This document shows, piece after piece, positions 1 through 10,091 of a DNA stretch of 64,000 nucleotides. The position numbers and the translations under genes are program-made. This DNA comes from JBFMEX01 sp040752215 (GTDB taxonomy: Bacteria; Pseudomonadota; Alphaproteobacteria; Rhizobiales; Hyphomicrobiaceae): positions 1 to 64,000 of the forward strand of contig JBFMEX010000069.1 in the NCBI GenBank assembly GCA_040752215.1, given 5' to 3'. The notes under the pieces were generated by a model, which did not search any database, was not told the origin of the DNA, and saw only the letters and a list, made by a program, of their open reading frames with translations. The first letter of the stretch is position 1; the number at the start of each line of letters is the position of its first letter.

Positions 1-1269
<1,269 letters not shown>

Positions 1270-1533
1270 GTGTCACACGTACTCAACTCTACAGAGACTG
1301 CGCCGGCCGTCGCTCGCGAAGGGTGGTCCAGGATTGGACACCGGGCGACCGGCAACTCACTCAACAGCCCGAGACTGCCCGACAGGGGTAAACAAGGCGT
1401 TTCGGTTTTCCTCACCTTGAAGCTTTTTTCCCAGAATGGAGCGATCGGGCGGCCGGGCGAGGGGCCGCGGCGCTTGAAAGCGGCTCGGGGAACCGTCACA
1501 TTGGCGCCTTCTCACCTCATTGTGGAGCCGAAG

Positions 1534-3405
1534 ATGACGCCGAGCCCGCGCGCCAGAGCAATCGAAGCCGCCTCCCGAGCGATCGCCCGCATGCCGGCGG
1601 ACGCGGCCAGCGCCGTCGCCAACCTCGGGCCGATGCCGGAGTGGAATCTCGACGACCTCTATCGCGCACCCGACGCGCCGGAGGTCGCGCGCGATCTTGC
1701 CGCCGCCGCCGCCGAGGCCAGGCGCCTCAAAGACACCTACCAGGGCAAGCTTTCCGAGGCGGCACGCGACATCACCCCGCTCGCCGACGCCATCGAGGCC
1801 TACGAGAAGCTCTCCGACCTCGTCGGCAAGCTCGGCTCCTACGCCGGCCTGCTCTATGCCGCCGACCAGTCCGATGCCAAGCGCGCCAAGTTCTACGGCG
1901 ACGTCTCGGAGAAGCTGACCGAGATCTCGACCGACCTGATCTTCCTCGAGCTCGAGCTCAACCAGATCGACGATGCGGCCCTCGCCAAAGCGCTGACGGA
2001 TTCCCGCCTCGCCCGCTTCAAGCCGTGGTTCGACGACCTGCGCAAAGAGAAACCCTATCAGCTCGAGGAGAAGATAGAGCGGCTGTTCGCCGAGAAGGGG
2101 CAGACATCGCGCGCGGCCTTCGACCGGCTGTTCAACGAGACCATGACGGGGCTGCGCTTCCAGGTCGCGGGCGAGTTCGAGCCGCTGACGCTCGAGCCGA
2201 CGCTGAACCTCCTGTCGAACCCGGACCGCGGCCGGCGCCGGGCGGGCGCCGAGGCGCTGGCCAAGGTGTTCAAGGACAACGTGCGCTTGTTCACGCTGAT
2301 CACCAATACGCTCGCCAAGGACAAGGAGATCTCGGATCGCTGGCGCGGTTTCAAGGACGTCGCCGACAGCCGCCACCTCGCCAACCGCGTCGAGGCGCCG
2401 GTGGTCGAGGCGCTGGTCGCGAGCGTGCGCGCGGCCTATCCGCGCCTGTCGCACCGCTACTACGCGATGAAGGCACGCTGGCTCGGCCTCGACCGGCTCT
2501 CGTTCTGGGACCGCAACGCGCCGCTCCCCGACAAGCCCGACCGCACCATCACCTGGCCCGAGGCCGAGGCGATGGTGCTGAAAGCCTACGGGGGCTTCGC
2601 GCCCGAGATGGCCGGTATCGCCCGCAACTTCTTCGAGCAAGCCTGGATCGACGCCGGCGTCCGGCCGGGCAAGTCGCCGGGCGCGTTCTCGGCCTCGACC
2701 GTGCCATCCGTGCACCCTTACGTGCTGATGAACTACCAGGGCAAGCCGCGCGATGTGATGACCTTGGCGCACGAGCTCGGCCACGGCGTGCACCAGTGGC
2801 TGGCTCGCGAGCAGGGGCCGCTCCTCGCGCCGACGCCGCTGACGCTGGCCGAGACCGCGAGCGTGTTCGGCGAGATGCTGACCTTCAAGGCGCTCTTGGC
2901 CGAGACCGCTGACGCCAAGGAGCGCAAGGCGATGATCGCCGGCAAGGTCGAGGACATGCTGAACACAGTCGTGCGTCAGATCGCGTTCTATACCTTCGAG
3001 CGCAAGGTGCACGAGGAGCGCCGCAAGGGCGAGCTGACCAGCGACCGGCTCGGTGAGATCTGGATGGAGGTGCAGGGCGAGAGCCTCGGGCCCGCGATCG
3101 AGCTCGGCTCCGGCTACGAGGTGTTCTGGACCTACATCCCGCACTTCATCCATTCGCCGTTCTATGTCTACGCCTACGCGTTCGGCGACTGCCTGGTGAA
3201 CTCGCTCTATGGCCTCTACCAGGAGAGCCACCCGGGCTTCGTCGCCAAGTACTTCGACATGCTGCGCGCCGGCGGCTCCAAGCATCACTCCGAGATGCTG
3301 GCCCCGTTCGGCCTCGACGCCAGCGAGCCCGCGTTCTGGAGCAAGGGCCTCGACGTCATCTCCGGCATGATCGACGAGCTCGAGGCGATGGAGCGAGTCG
3401 CTTAG
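1534..3405 (+). CDS. M3 family oligoendopeptidase (PepF-like)
   Basis: A 623-residue cytoplasmic zinc metallopeptidase expected to cleave short peptides. The zinc motif HELGH lies at about residues 413-417 within MTLAHELGHGVHQWL, with the downstream glutamate-bearing helix LAETASVFGEM, as in the M3 family (thimet oligopeptidase, PepF). Length matches the family. The frame is open for another 160 codons upstream, but the ATG used here is preceded by GTGGAG at good spacing and the upstream part overlaps the divergent regulator. It appears to be a single-gene unit. Substrate specificity cannot be read from sequence. Confidence 0.93.
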   Translation: MTPSPRARAIEAASRAIARMPADAASAVANLGPMPEWNLDDLYRAPDAPEVARDLAAAAAEARRLKDTYQGKLSEAARDITPLADAIEAYEKLSDLVGKLGSYAGLLYAADQSDAKRAKFYGDVSEKLTEISTDLIFLELELNQIDDAALAKALTDSRLARFKPWFDDLRKEKPYQLEEKIERLFAEKGQTSRAAFDRLFNETMTGLRFQVAGEFEPLTLEPTLNLLSNPDRGRRRAGAEALAKVFKDNVRLFTLITNTLAKDKEISDRWRGFKDVADSRHLANRVEAPVVEALVASVRAAYPRLSHRYYAMKARWLGLDRLSFWDRNAPLPDKPDRTITWPEAEAMVLKAYGGFAPEMAGIARNFFEQAWIDAGVRPGKSPGAFSASTVPSVHPYVLMNYQGKPRDVMTLAHELGHGVHQWLAREQGPLLAPTPLTLAETASVFGEMLTFKALLAETADAKERKAMIAGKVEDMLNTVVRQIAFYTFERKVHEERRKGELTSDRLGEIWMEVQGESLGPAIELGSGYEVFWTYIPHFIHSPFYVYAYAFGDCLVNSLYGLYQESHPGFVAKYFDMLRAGGSKHHSEMLAPFGLDASEPAFWSKGLDVISGMIDELEAMERVA

Positions 3406-3418
3406 CTCGCGCGACCGA

Positions 3419-4636
3419 TTACCCGCCCCGCCGCGCGCTGGCGGGGCGCACGGGCGGATGGCCGAACGGGCGCAAGCGGTCGGCGTAGGCGCGCCGGGCC
3501 GGCACGGAAACGATCTCGCGCTCGGGCCATCGGAGCGCCGTCAGCCTGCCGCCGAAGCAGCACCCGGTATCGATGCACAGTGTACCGTTGACCCACTCCG
3601 CGGCCGATACCGGGGTGTGGCCGTAGACGATCGCCGCCGCGCCCCGGTAGTCGGCCGCCCAGTGGTAGCGCACCGGCAGGCCCTGCGCGTCGCTCTCTCC
3701 GGAGGTGTCGCCGTAGAGGCAGAACTCGCGCACCCGCGGAGCGACGCGGCCGATCATGTCGGCGCGAAGCCCCGCATGGGCGACGACGAGCCGGCCCGCC
3801 TCGAGCCAGAGGTGGATCGGCAGGCGCTCGAGGAAGGCGACAACCTCCTCGCGGAAGCGGTCGCTTTCCCTTGCCATGTCGTCGATCGAGGCCTGCAGCC
3901 CGTGCGCGATCTTCACTCGCGCGCCCTTGAGCCAGCGCAGCAGCTTCATGTCGTGGTTGCCCGGAACGCAGTAGGCCTGCCCAGCGGCGACCATCGCCAT
4001 CGCAATCCTGAGCGCGTCCGCCGAGCGCGGCCCGCGGTCCACGAGGTCGCCGACGAAAATAGCGCGCCGGCCGGTCGGGGCGGCCGTGACAGCCCGGCGC
4101 GCGTCGCCTCGGCCCTCGAGAGAGACCGGATAGCCGAGCCGGGCGAGCAGCGCCTCCAGCTCGTCGGTACAGCCGTGTACGTCGCCGATGATGTCGAACG
4201 GTCCCGTTTCGTCGCGCTTGTCGACGTCGAGGCGCGAGCGGTGTATGCGGCCCGTCCGCAGCGCGCCGGCAAGCGGCAGCACGGCGGCAAACCCTTCGTG
4301 GGCGAGGCGCTCGGCACTGGCAGCGAAGGCGGGATCGTCCTCGTCGCCGCCGAGCAGCACCACCGCCTTGGCAAAATGGCTCTTGGCGGTGGCGGCGAGG
4401 CTCGCCCGCGCATGCCCGCCGAGCGCCTCGCCCAGCACCGCGACCAGCCGGCGCTCGGCGAGCCCCGACGCGGCGCGTGCGAGCGCCTGCTCCACGCCAA
4501 GGATGGTCGAGACCGCCGATGCCCCGCGCCCGACGCGCACCACCTCGTCATCGGCGAAGAGGCGTGCGGCGGCGTCGAGCGCGTCCGCCTCGCCGAGCAC
4601 GAGCGCGAGGCAGTAGTCGGGAATGGAGTTGGTCAT
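3419..4636 (-). CDS. Metallophosphoesterase resembling bacterial Pnkp with a degenerate kinase domain
   Basis: 405 residues. Residues about 145-390 form a calcineurin/PP2A-type phosphatase with GDVHG at 151-155, GDLVDRG, GNHD, and later histidines in VVAHAG and VYGHTP. The stretch RDETGPFDIIGDVHGC is very like the linker between kinase and phosphatase in bacterial polynucleotide kinase-phosphatase (Pnkp). The first ~145 residues have the length and beta/alpha rhythm of the Pnkp kinase, but the expected P-loop (GxSGSGKST) is replaced by LGEADALD, so no kinase activity is expected. The C-terminal ligase domain of Pnkp is absent. The gene follows glcF by 16 nt and probably belongs to the same transcript. 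Alternatively it is a stand-alone phosphatase with an unrelated N-terminal domain. Confidence 0.85.
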   Translation of the reverse strand: MTNSIPDYCLALVLGEADALDAAARLFADDEVVRVGRGASAVSTILGVEQALARAASGLAERRLVAVLGEALGGHARASLAATAKSHFAKAVVLLGGDEDDPAFAASAERLAHEGFAAVLPLAGALRTGRIHRSRLDVDKRDETGPFDIIGDVHGCTDELEALLARLGYPVSLEGRGDARRAVTAAPTGRRAIFVGDLVDRGPRSADALRIAMAMVAAGQAYCVPGNHDMKLLRWLKGARVKIAHGLQASIDDMARESDRFREEVVAFLERLPIHLWLEAGRLVVAHAGLRADMIGRVAPRVREFCLYGDTSGESDAQGLPVRYHWAADYRGAAAIVYGHTPVSAAEWVNGTLCIDTGCCFGGRLTALRWPEREIVSVPARRAYADRLRPFGHPPVRPASARRGG

Positions 4637-4652
4637 GCCGGCCGCATGCCGC

Positions 4653-6017
4653 TCAGGCGCTAATGTAATCGCCGGCCGTGCGCGCCGGCTGCGGCACGTC
4701 GGAGACGAACCGCGCGAGGCCCTGGAGACCGCGGGGCACCGGCCCGCCATAGGCCCAGTCGAGAAGCTCGATCGTGTGCGCGATCGGAATGTCCATGCCG
4801 CCCGCGAGCTGGGTGATGCAGCCGATGTTGCCGGCGGCGACGAGGTCGGGCTTGACGCGGCGGATGTTGCGCACCTTGCGCTCGCGCAGCTCGCCCGCGA
4901 TCTCCGGCTGCATGATGTTGTAGGTTCCGGCCGAGCCGCAGCAGATGTGCCCCTCGGGAATGTCGGCGACCGAGTAGCCGGCTTTGACCAACAGCGCCTT
5001 CGGCTCATCGGTGATGCGCTGGCCGTGCTGCATCGAGCAGGCCGAGTGATAGGCGACCTTGAGGCTCGACCAGCGCTTGGGCGGGCCGAGGTCGTATCCG
5101 GCCAGGAACTCCGTCACGTCCTTGGTCATGTCGGAGATCGTCCTGGCGCGGTGGGCGTAGCCGGGATCGGCGCGCAGCATGTAGCCGTAGTCCTTGACCG
5201 TCGTGCCGCAACCGGAGGCGTTGATGATGATGGCGTCGATCGGACCCTTGGTCATCTCGTTGGACCACGCGTCGACGTTGCGCCGCGCCTGGGCGAGCGC
5301 CTCGTGCTCGCGGCCCATGTGATGTACGAGCGCGCCGCAGCAGCCGGAGCGGTTGGCGACGATCACGTCGACGCCGTGGCGCGCGAGCAGGCGGATGGTG
5401 GCGTCGTTGATCTCCGGTCGCAGCACCTGTTGCGCACAACCGGCGAGCATGATGACGCGCGCGCGCCGCTCGGAAGCGGTCACCGCGGTGCCGGGGCCTT
5501 CGAAGCGGGCAACATTGCCGAGCCGCGCCGGCGCCAGCTCCAGCATTGCGGCGAGCTCCTTGAGGCCGAGCCGCTTCATCAGCGGGATGAAGGGGCGCGC
5601 CAGCGGGGCGGCGTTGACGGCGAGGCGGAAGCGGCTGGGATAAGGCACCACGCGCGCCAGCAGTTCGCGCATGACCCGGTCCTTGAGGCTGCGCCGTCCG
5701 GTTTCCTCGATGTGCACGCGGGCGAGATCGACGAGGTGCATGTAGTCGACCCCGCCGGGGCAGGTGGTCATGCAGGAGAGGCACGACAGGCAGCGGTCGA
5801 TGTGGTGCTGCACCTCCTCGCTGGCCCTGCGGCCGCGCTCCAGCATGTCCTTGACGAGATAGATGCGCCCGCGCGGGCTGTCGCGCTCGTCGCCGAGCAC
5901 GACGTAGGTCGAGCACACGGCCGTGCACAGCCCGCAGTGCACGCAGCGCCTCAGGATCCGGTCGGCCTCCTTGATGCGCGGATTGTCGAGCTGCTCAGGC
6001 GTGAAGTTGGTCTGCAT
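4653..6017 (-). CDS. glcF: Glycolate oxidase iron-sulfur subunit GlcF
   Basis: 454 residues. The two 4Fe-4S motifs appear as CVHCGLCTAVC near residue 20 and CLSCLSCMTTCP near residue 75. Two cysteine-rich CCG-type domains follow (NRSGCCGAL and ICCGSAGTYN). The N-terminus MQTNFTPEQL matches the usual GlcF start. A GTG 42 nt upstream overlaps the end of glcE and is a weaker alternative. With GlcD and GlcE it forms the membrane-associated complex that oxidises glycolate to glyoxylate and passes electrons to the respiratory chain. Gene order glcD-glcE-glcF on one strand indicates an operon. Confidence 0.96.
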   Translation of the reverse strand: MQTNFTPEQLDNPRIKEADRILRRCVHCGLCTAVCSTYVVLGDERDSPRGRIYLVKDMLERGRRASEEVQHHIDRCLSCLSCMTTCPGGVDYMHLVDLARVHIEETGRRSLKDRVMRELLARVVPYPSRFRLAVNAAPLARPFIPLMKRLGLKELAAMLELAPARLGNVARFEGPGTAVTASERRARVIMLAGCAQQVLRPEINDATIRLLARHGVDVIVANRSGCCGALVHHMGREHEALAQARRNVDAWSNEMTKGPIDAIIINASGCGTTVKDYGYMLRADPGYAHRARTISDMTKDVTEFLAGYDLGPPKRWSSLKVAYHSACSMQHGQRITDEPKALLVKAGYSVADIPEGHICCGSAGTYNIMQPEIAGELRERKVRNIRRVKPDLVAAGNIGCITQLAGGMDIPIAHTIELLDWAYGGPVPRGLQGLARFVSDVPQPARTAGDYISA

Positions 6018-6055
6018 CGGGTTGGTCGCCGCCTTCGACTGGTTTCGTCTCTGCC

Positions 6056-7291
6056 TCACACGCCGGCGTACATGCGCCCCGGATTGAGGAGGCCTTCGGG
6101 ATCGAACGCCGCCTTGAGGCCGCGCGTGATCCGCTCCAGCGGCGCGCTCGACGGCTGGAACACATCAACGCTCGCGCGGATCTCGGGTGCGGCGCGGATC
6201 AGCGTCGCGTGCCCGCCGCTGACCGCGACCGCGCGGCGGATGTCGGAGGCGCCAGCGTCGGCCGAGGCCGGCGCCTCGAGCCAAACGAGGCCGCCGGACC
6301 AGTCGTACATCGCCTCCGCGCGCATGTGGCGGCGGATCGCGGCGACCACCTTGGGTCCGTTTCGCGGCGCGGTCGAGATGCGCCACAGCAGCGTCTCGCC
6401 ATAGGGGAACACTACGAGACGGCGCAGCGCGCTCCACAGCGCCGCGGTCTCGGCATAGTCCAGCTCGAGCGGTGCGCCATAGACCTTGAGGTGCTGCTTC
6501 AGCATGTCCTTGCGGTAGGCGACCGAGGGGGCGAAGTTCTCCAGTCTGATCAGCGTCAGCGGCTGGCCGGCGGCCGCGAGCGACGGGTCGGGCAGGCGTT
6601 GGGCGAGCGCGGCCGTCAGGTGCACCGTGCCCGATACCTCGTAGGGTGTGCCGAGCGCGGCGCACATCAACTCCGCGGCGATGTCGTCGGGCAGTCCGGG
6701 ATAGACCAGCGTCGCCGCAATCTCCGGGTAGGGCAGCACCTTGAATGTCACCTGCGTCAGAACGGCGAGCGTGCCCCAGCTGCCGGCGAGCCCGCGCGCG
6801 AGATCGTAGCCGGTCACGTTCTTCATCACCCGGCCGCCTGACTTGAACAGCTCCGCGCGGCCGTTGACGCCCTGGATGCCGATGAGGTGATCGCGCGCCG
6901 CGCCGGCCGCGATGCGCCGCGATCCGGAGAGATTGGTAGCGAACACGGCGCCGATGGTCTGCCCGCCGGGCTGGCTGCCGACCGCCGGCCCGAGGTCGAT
7001 CGGCTCGAACGCCAGCATCTGCCCACGCGCGGCCAGCTCCGCCTCGATCGTCGCGAGCGGCGTGCCGGCGCGTGCCGTCATCACCAGCTCGGTCGGCTCG
7101 TAGAGGGGGATGCCGCGCAGCGACGCCGTGGTCAGTGTCGCCGCGGTCTGCATCGGCCGGCCGATCGCGCGCTTGGTCCCGTTGCCGATCACCTCGACCG
7201 GCCGGTGCTCGGCGGCCAGCGAGGCGATCATGCCTCTGAGTTCCCAGTCCGTGGCCGGGCGCACCACCTCGGCTCCGCCGTTCCTTCTCAC
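6056..7291 (-). CDS. glcE: Glycolate oxidase FAD-binding subunit GlcE
   Basis: 411 residues from a GTG start that overlaps the glcD stop (GTGA) and follows GGGGAAG at about 7 nt. The frame is open 57 nt further upstream inside glcD, which is less likely. The protein is a short FAD_binding_4 (PCMH-type) flavoprotein: GNGTKRAIG near the N-terminus, then GQTIGAVFATNLSG and GGRVMKNVTGYDL, which is the GlcE form of the flavin-binding signature. It is the second flavoprotein subunit of glycolate oxidase, shorter than GlcD. Confidence 0.95.
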   Translation of the reverse strand: MRRNGGAEVVRPATDWELRGMIASLAAEHRPVEVIGNGTKRAIGRPMQTAATLTTASLRGIPLYEPTELVMTARAGTPLATIEAELAARGQMLAFEPIDLGPAVGSQPGGQTIGAVFATNLSGSRRIAAGAARDHLIGIQGVNGRAELFKSGGRVMKNVTGYDLARGLAGSWGTLAVLTQVTFKVLPYPEIAATLVYPGLPDDIAAELMCAALGTPYEVSGTVHLTAALAQRLPDPSLAAAGQPLTLIRLENFAPSVAYRKDMLKQHLKVYGAPLELDYAETAALWSALRRLVVFPYGETLLWRISTAPRNGPKVVAAIRRHMRAEAMYDWSGGLVWLEAPASADAGASDIRRAVAVSGGHATLIRAAPEIRASVDVFQPSSAPLERITRGLKAAFDPEGLLNPGRMYAGV

Positions 7292-8730
7292 GCGGCTTCC
7301 CCATGCGTCAGATCGAGCGGGAACACCTTGGCCGGATTGAGCAGCCATTTCGGGTCGAATACGGTTTTGATGCGGATCTGCAGGCCGAGGTCGACGTCAC
7401 TGAACTGGACCCGCATCAGGTCGCGCTTCTCGATGCCGACGCCGTGCTCGCCGGTCAGGCAGCCGCCGACCTCGACGCACAGCGTCAGGATCTCCGCGCC
7501 GGCCTCCTCGGCGCGGTCAGCCTCGCCCTGGTTGTTGGCATCGTAGAGGATCAGTGGATGCAGGTTGCCGTCGCCGGCGTGGAAGATGTTGGCGACCTTG
7601 AGCCCGTGACGGCCGCAGATCGCCGAGATCCGCGTCAACACCTCGGGCAGCCGGCCGAGCGGGATGACGCCGTCCATGCAGTAGTAGTCGGAGATGCGGC
7701 CGATGGCGCCGAACGCCGACTTGCGCCCCTTCCAGATCTTGGCGCTCTGTGCCGCGCTCCCGCTGACGATCACCGTCGTCGGCTCGAACGGCGCCGCGAT
7801 CTCCTTGATGCGGCCGAGCAGCGTGCTGATCTCGGCCTCGGAGCCCTCGACCTCGACGATCAGCAGCGCCTCGACGTCGAGCGGGTAGCCGGCCTTGGCG
7901 AAGGATTCGCACACCGCGATCGCCGGCCGATCCATGAACTCGATCGCGACCGGGATGATGCCGGAGGCGATGATGCCGGACACGCAGCGCCCCGCCGCCT
8001 CGCTGGAGGCGAAGCCGAGCAGCATCGGCCGCGCGCCCTCGGCGGCGGGAAGGATACGCACGGTGGCCTCGGTGACGATGCCGAACTGGCCTTCCGATCC
8101 GACCACGAGGCCGAGCAGGTCGTAGCCCTCGGCGTCGAGGTGCGCGCCGCCGATCTCGATCACCTCGCCGCTCGTCAGCACCATTTTCAGCCCGAGCACG
8201 TTGTTGGTGGTGACGCCGTACTTGAGGCAGTGCGCGCCGCCGGAGTTCATGGCGAGGTTGCCGGCCAGCGTGCAGGCGAGCTGGCTCGACGGGTCCGGCG
8301 CATAGAAGAAGCCTTTCTCGGCGACGGCGCCGGTGATGGCGAGATTGGTGATGCCGGCCTCGACGCGGGCGAAGCGCCCCTCCGTGTCGATCTCGAGCAC
8401 GCGCGTCATCTTCGACACGCCGACGACGATCGTGTCCTCGGCCGGCAGCGCGCCGCCGCAGAGCGACGTGCCGGCACCGCGCGCGGTGACCTTGATGCCG
8501 CGATCATGGCAGTAGCGCAGCACCTTCGCCACCTCCTCGGTGCTGGCCGGCAGCACCACCGCGAGCGGCAGCCGCCGGTAGGCGGTCAAGGCGTCGGTCT
8601 CGAACGTGCGCCGGCCCTCCTCGTCGGAAATGACCGCGCCTTCGCTGACGAGGCGCTCGAGCTCGGCGACGATCTCGCGCCGGCGGGCGATGATGGCGCC
8701 GTCCGGCGTCGGCAGCGCGATGGTGCTCAT
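7288..8730 (-). CDS. glcD: Glycolate oxidase catalytic FAD subunit GlcD
   Basis: 480 residues, normal for GlcD. The PCMH FAD-binding region contains RGAGTSLCGGALP, PDPSSQLACTLAGNLAMNSGG and GSEGQFGIVTEATVRI. The C-terminal FAD_oxidase_C domain has FHAGDGNLHP and GCLTGEHGVGIEKR. The ATG follows an excellent ribosome-binding site (GAGGAGGT). First gene of the glcDEF operon, divergent from a LysR-type regulator, with the shared upstream region carrying dyad elements. A D-lactate dehydrogenase specificity cannot be excluded from motifs alone, but linkage to GlcE and GlcF argues for glycolate. Confidence 0.96.
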   Translation of the reverse strand: MSTIALPTPDGAIIARRREIVAELERLVSEGAVISDEEGRRTFETDALTAYRRLPLAVVLPASTEEVAKVLRYCHDRGIKVTARGAGTSLCGGALPAEDTIVVGVSKMTRVLEIDTEGRFARVEAGITNLAITGAVAEKGFFYAPDPSSQLACTLAGNLAMNSGGAHCLKYGVTTNNVLGLKMVLTSGEVIEIGGAHLDAEGYDLLGLVVGSEGQFGIVTEATVRILPAAEGARPMLLGFASSEAAGRCVSGIIASGIIPVAIEFMDRPAIAVCESFAKAGYPLDVEALLIVEVEGSEAEISTLLGRIKEIAAPFEPTTVIVSGSAAQSAKIWKGRKSAFGAIGRISDYYCMDGVIPLGRLPEVLTRISAICGRHGLKVANIFHAGDGNLHPLILYDANNQGEADRAEEAGAEILTLCVEVGGCLTGEHGVGIEKRDLMRVQFSDVDLGLQIRIKTVFDPKWLLNPAKVFPLDLTHGEAA

Positions 8731-8812
8731 GCGGACCTCCTCAAGTCGCGCGGATGTGCATAATATTCTGCGAAAACAAGGCGTTCCAACTTGCTCTCCG
8801 GGGCGCTTCCAT

Positions 8813-8831
8813 TTTCAACGAAATATTGAAA
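8813..8831. promoter_or_regulatory. Dyad TTTCAA-N7-TTGAAA in the glcD/lysR intergenic region
   Basis: Perfect 6-bp inverted repeat with a 7-nt spacer, in an AT-richer pocket between the divergent glcD and LysR genes. LysR-type proteins commonly bind imperfect dyads in the region shared with their divergent targets, so this is the best candidate for the primary binding site. The spacing is not the textbook T-N11-A, so the assignment is an inference. Confidence 0.45.
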
Positions 8832-8841
8832 GACCGTATCG

Positions 8842-8882
8842 TTTTCGCGGGTTCGGCGACACACTTTAGTCACCCGCGAAAA
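8842..8882. promoter_or_regulatory. 11-bp inverted repeat TTTTCGCGGGT-N19-ACCCGCGAAAA
   Basis: Two perfect 11-bp arms separated by 19 nt, 76 bp upstream of the LysR start. The A/T-tailed arms could form a hairpin that insulates the two divergent transcripts, or could be a two-half-site operator. The long loop makes an intrinsic terminator less typical. Confidence 0.45.
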
Positions 8883-8958
8883 AGAACAGTTCGGAGAGAC
8901 GCGCCGCCCGACTGGCGGCCCGGCGAGCCCGAACGAAGCTCATGTTGGGATGTACGTC

Positions 8959-9945
8959 ATGACCGCAATCAGCGACCTCGATATCTTCGCACGCGTCGCC
9001 CGCACCGGCAACATGTCGGCCGCAGGTCGCGAGATCGGGCTTTCGCCCGCGGTCGTCTCCAAGCGCATCAGCCTGCTCGAGGAGCAGCTCGGCGCGCGCC
9101 TGTTCCAGCGCACCACGCGCCAGCTGACGCTGACCGAGACCGGGGAAGGCTACTTCAAGCGCGTCGTCGACATCCTGGCGCTGGTCGAGGAGGCGGAGGA
9201 CTTCGTCAGCCGTCGCAACACCAATCCGCGCGGCGTGCTGAAGGTCACCGCGCCGACCTCGTTCAGCCGCATGCACATCACGCCCTATCTGCCGGAGTTC
9301 CTCGTGCGCTACCCGCAGATTGAACTCGACATGCACCTGACCGACAATTTCGTCGACATCATCCGCGAGGGCTTCGACGTCGCGATCCGCATCGGCGAGC
9401 TGCGCGATTCCTCCCTCGTCGCCCGCAAGCTCGCCGCCGAGACCCGCGTGATCTGCGCCGCGCCCGCCTATCTCGAGCGCGCCGGGAGCCCGAAATCGCT
9501 CGCCGATCTCGAGAACCACAACTGCCTCTCGGCCGGCGCGCAGGACGTCTGGCGGCTCGAAGGCAAGGAGGGGCTGGTCCCGTTCCGCGTCAAAGGCAAC
9601 ATCCGCTCGAGCTCGGCCGAGCTGGTACGCGACGCGCTGCTCTCGGGGCTCGGCCTCGCGCTCCGCGCCACCTGGGACATTGGCCCGGAGCTGGCGAGCG
9701 GGGCCCTCCAGGTGGTGCTGCCCGAGTACCGCGGCTCGTCCAATGTCGCCATCTATGCGGTCTATCCGTGCCGCGAGTTCATGCCGGCCAAGGTCAACGC
9801 GTTCATCGAGCACCTGGCCGAGCGCTACGGCTCGGAGCCGTATTGGGAGAAGTCGTTCGTGATGCCGGACATCGCCCGCAAGCCCGTTCCCGGGCGTGCT
9901 GGCTCGGACAAGAAATCGTCGAAGCGTGCCGCGAACACGGCCTGA
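8959..9945 (+). CDS. LysR-family transcriptional regulator
   Basis: 328 residues. An N-terminal winged HTH (residues 1-60, with GNMSAAGREIGLSPAVVSKRI) is followed by the LysR substrate-binding domain of the type often seen in CrgA/DsdC-like members (PYLPEFLVRYPQIELDM, GFDVAIRIGEL). The chosen ATG has TTGGGA about 8 nt upstream; an in-frame ATG 9 nt earlier lacks a site. The C-terminus carries a basic, low-complexity tail (KPVPGRAGSDKKSSKR). Placement between glcDEF and lutABC suggests it controls one or both hydroxyacid oxidation operons. The ligand is unknown. Confidence 0.92.
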   Translation: MTAISDLDIFARVARTGNMSAAGREIGLSPAVVSKRISLLEEQLGARLFQRTTRQLTLTETGEGYFKRVVDILALVEEAEDFVSRRNTNPRGVLKVTAPTSFSRMHITPYLPEFLVRYPQIELDMHLTDNFVDIIREGFDVAIRIGELRDSSLVARKLAAETRVICAAPAYLERAGSPKSLADLENHNCLSAGAQDVWRLEGKEGLVPFRVKGNIRSSSAELVRDALLSGLGLALRATWDIGPELASGALQVVLPEYRGSSNVAIYAVYPCREFMPAKVNAFIEHLAERYGSEPYWEKSFVMPDIARKPVPGRAGSDKKSSKRAANTA

Positions 9946-10091
9946 GGCGTGAGACGCGCTTGCCTCGAAGCGGGGGGAGGCCGGGGCGCTCGCGTTCCGG
10001 CTTGCCGCGTGTGCGTCGAGGCACTACCAATGGCATCCCGACCGGCGGCGCGGTGGCCGGCAACGCCAGAAGCGGAGGCTTCGACAGGTCC

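Noticed and set aside
1357..3288. A 643-codon minus-strand open frame opposite the M3 peptidase
   Set aside because: Shadow frame; no start site of quality and no recognisable domain, while the plus strand encodes an intact HELGH metallopeptidase.
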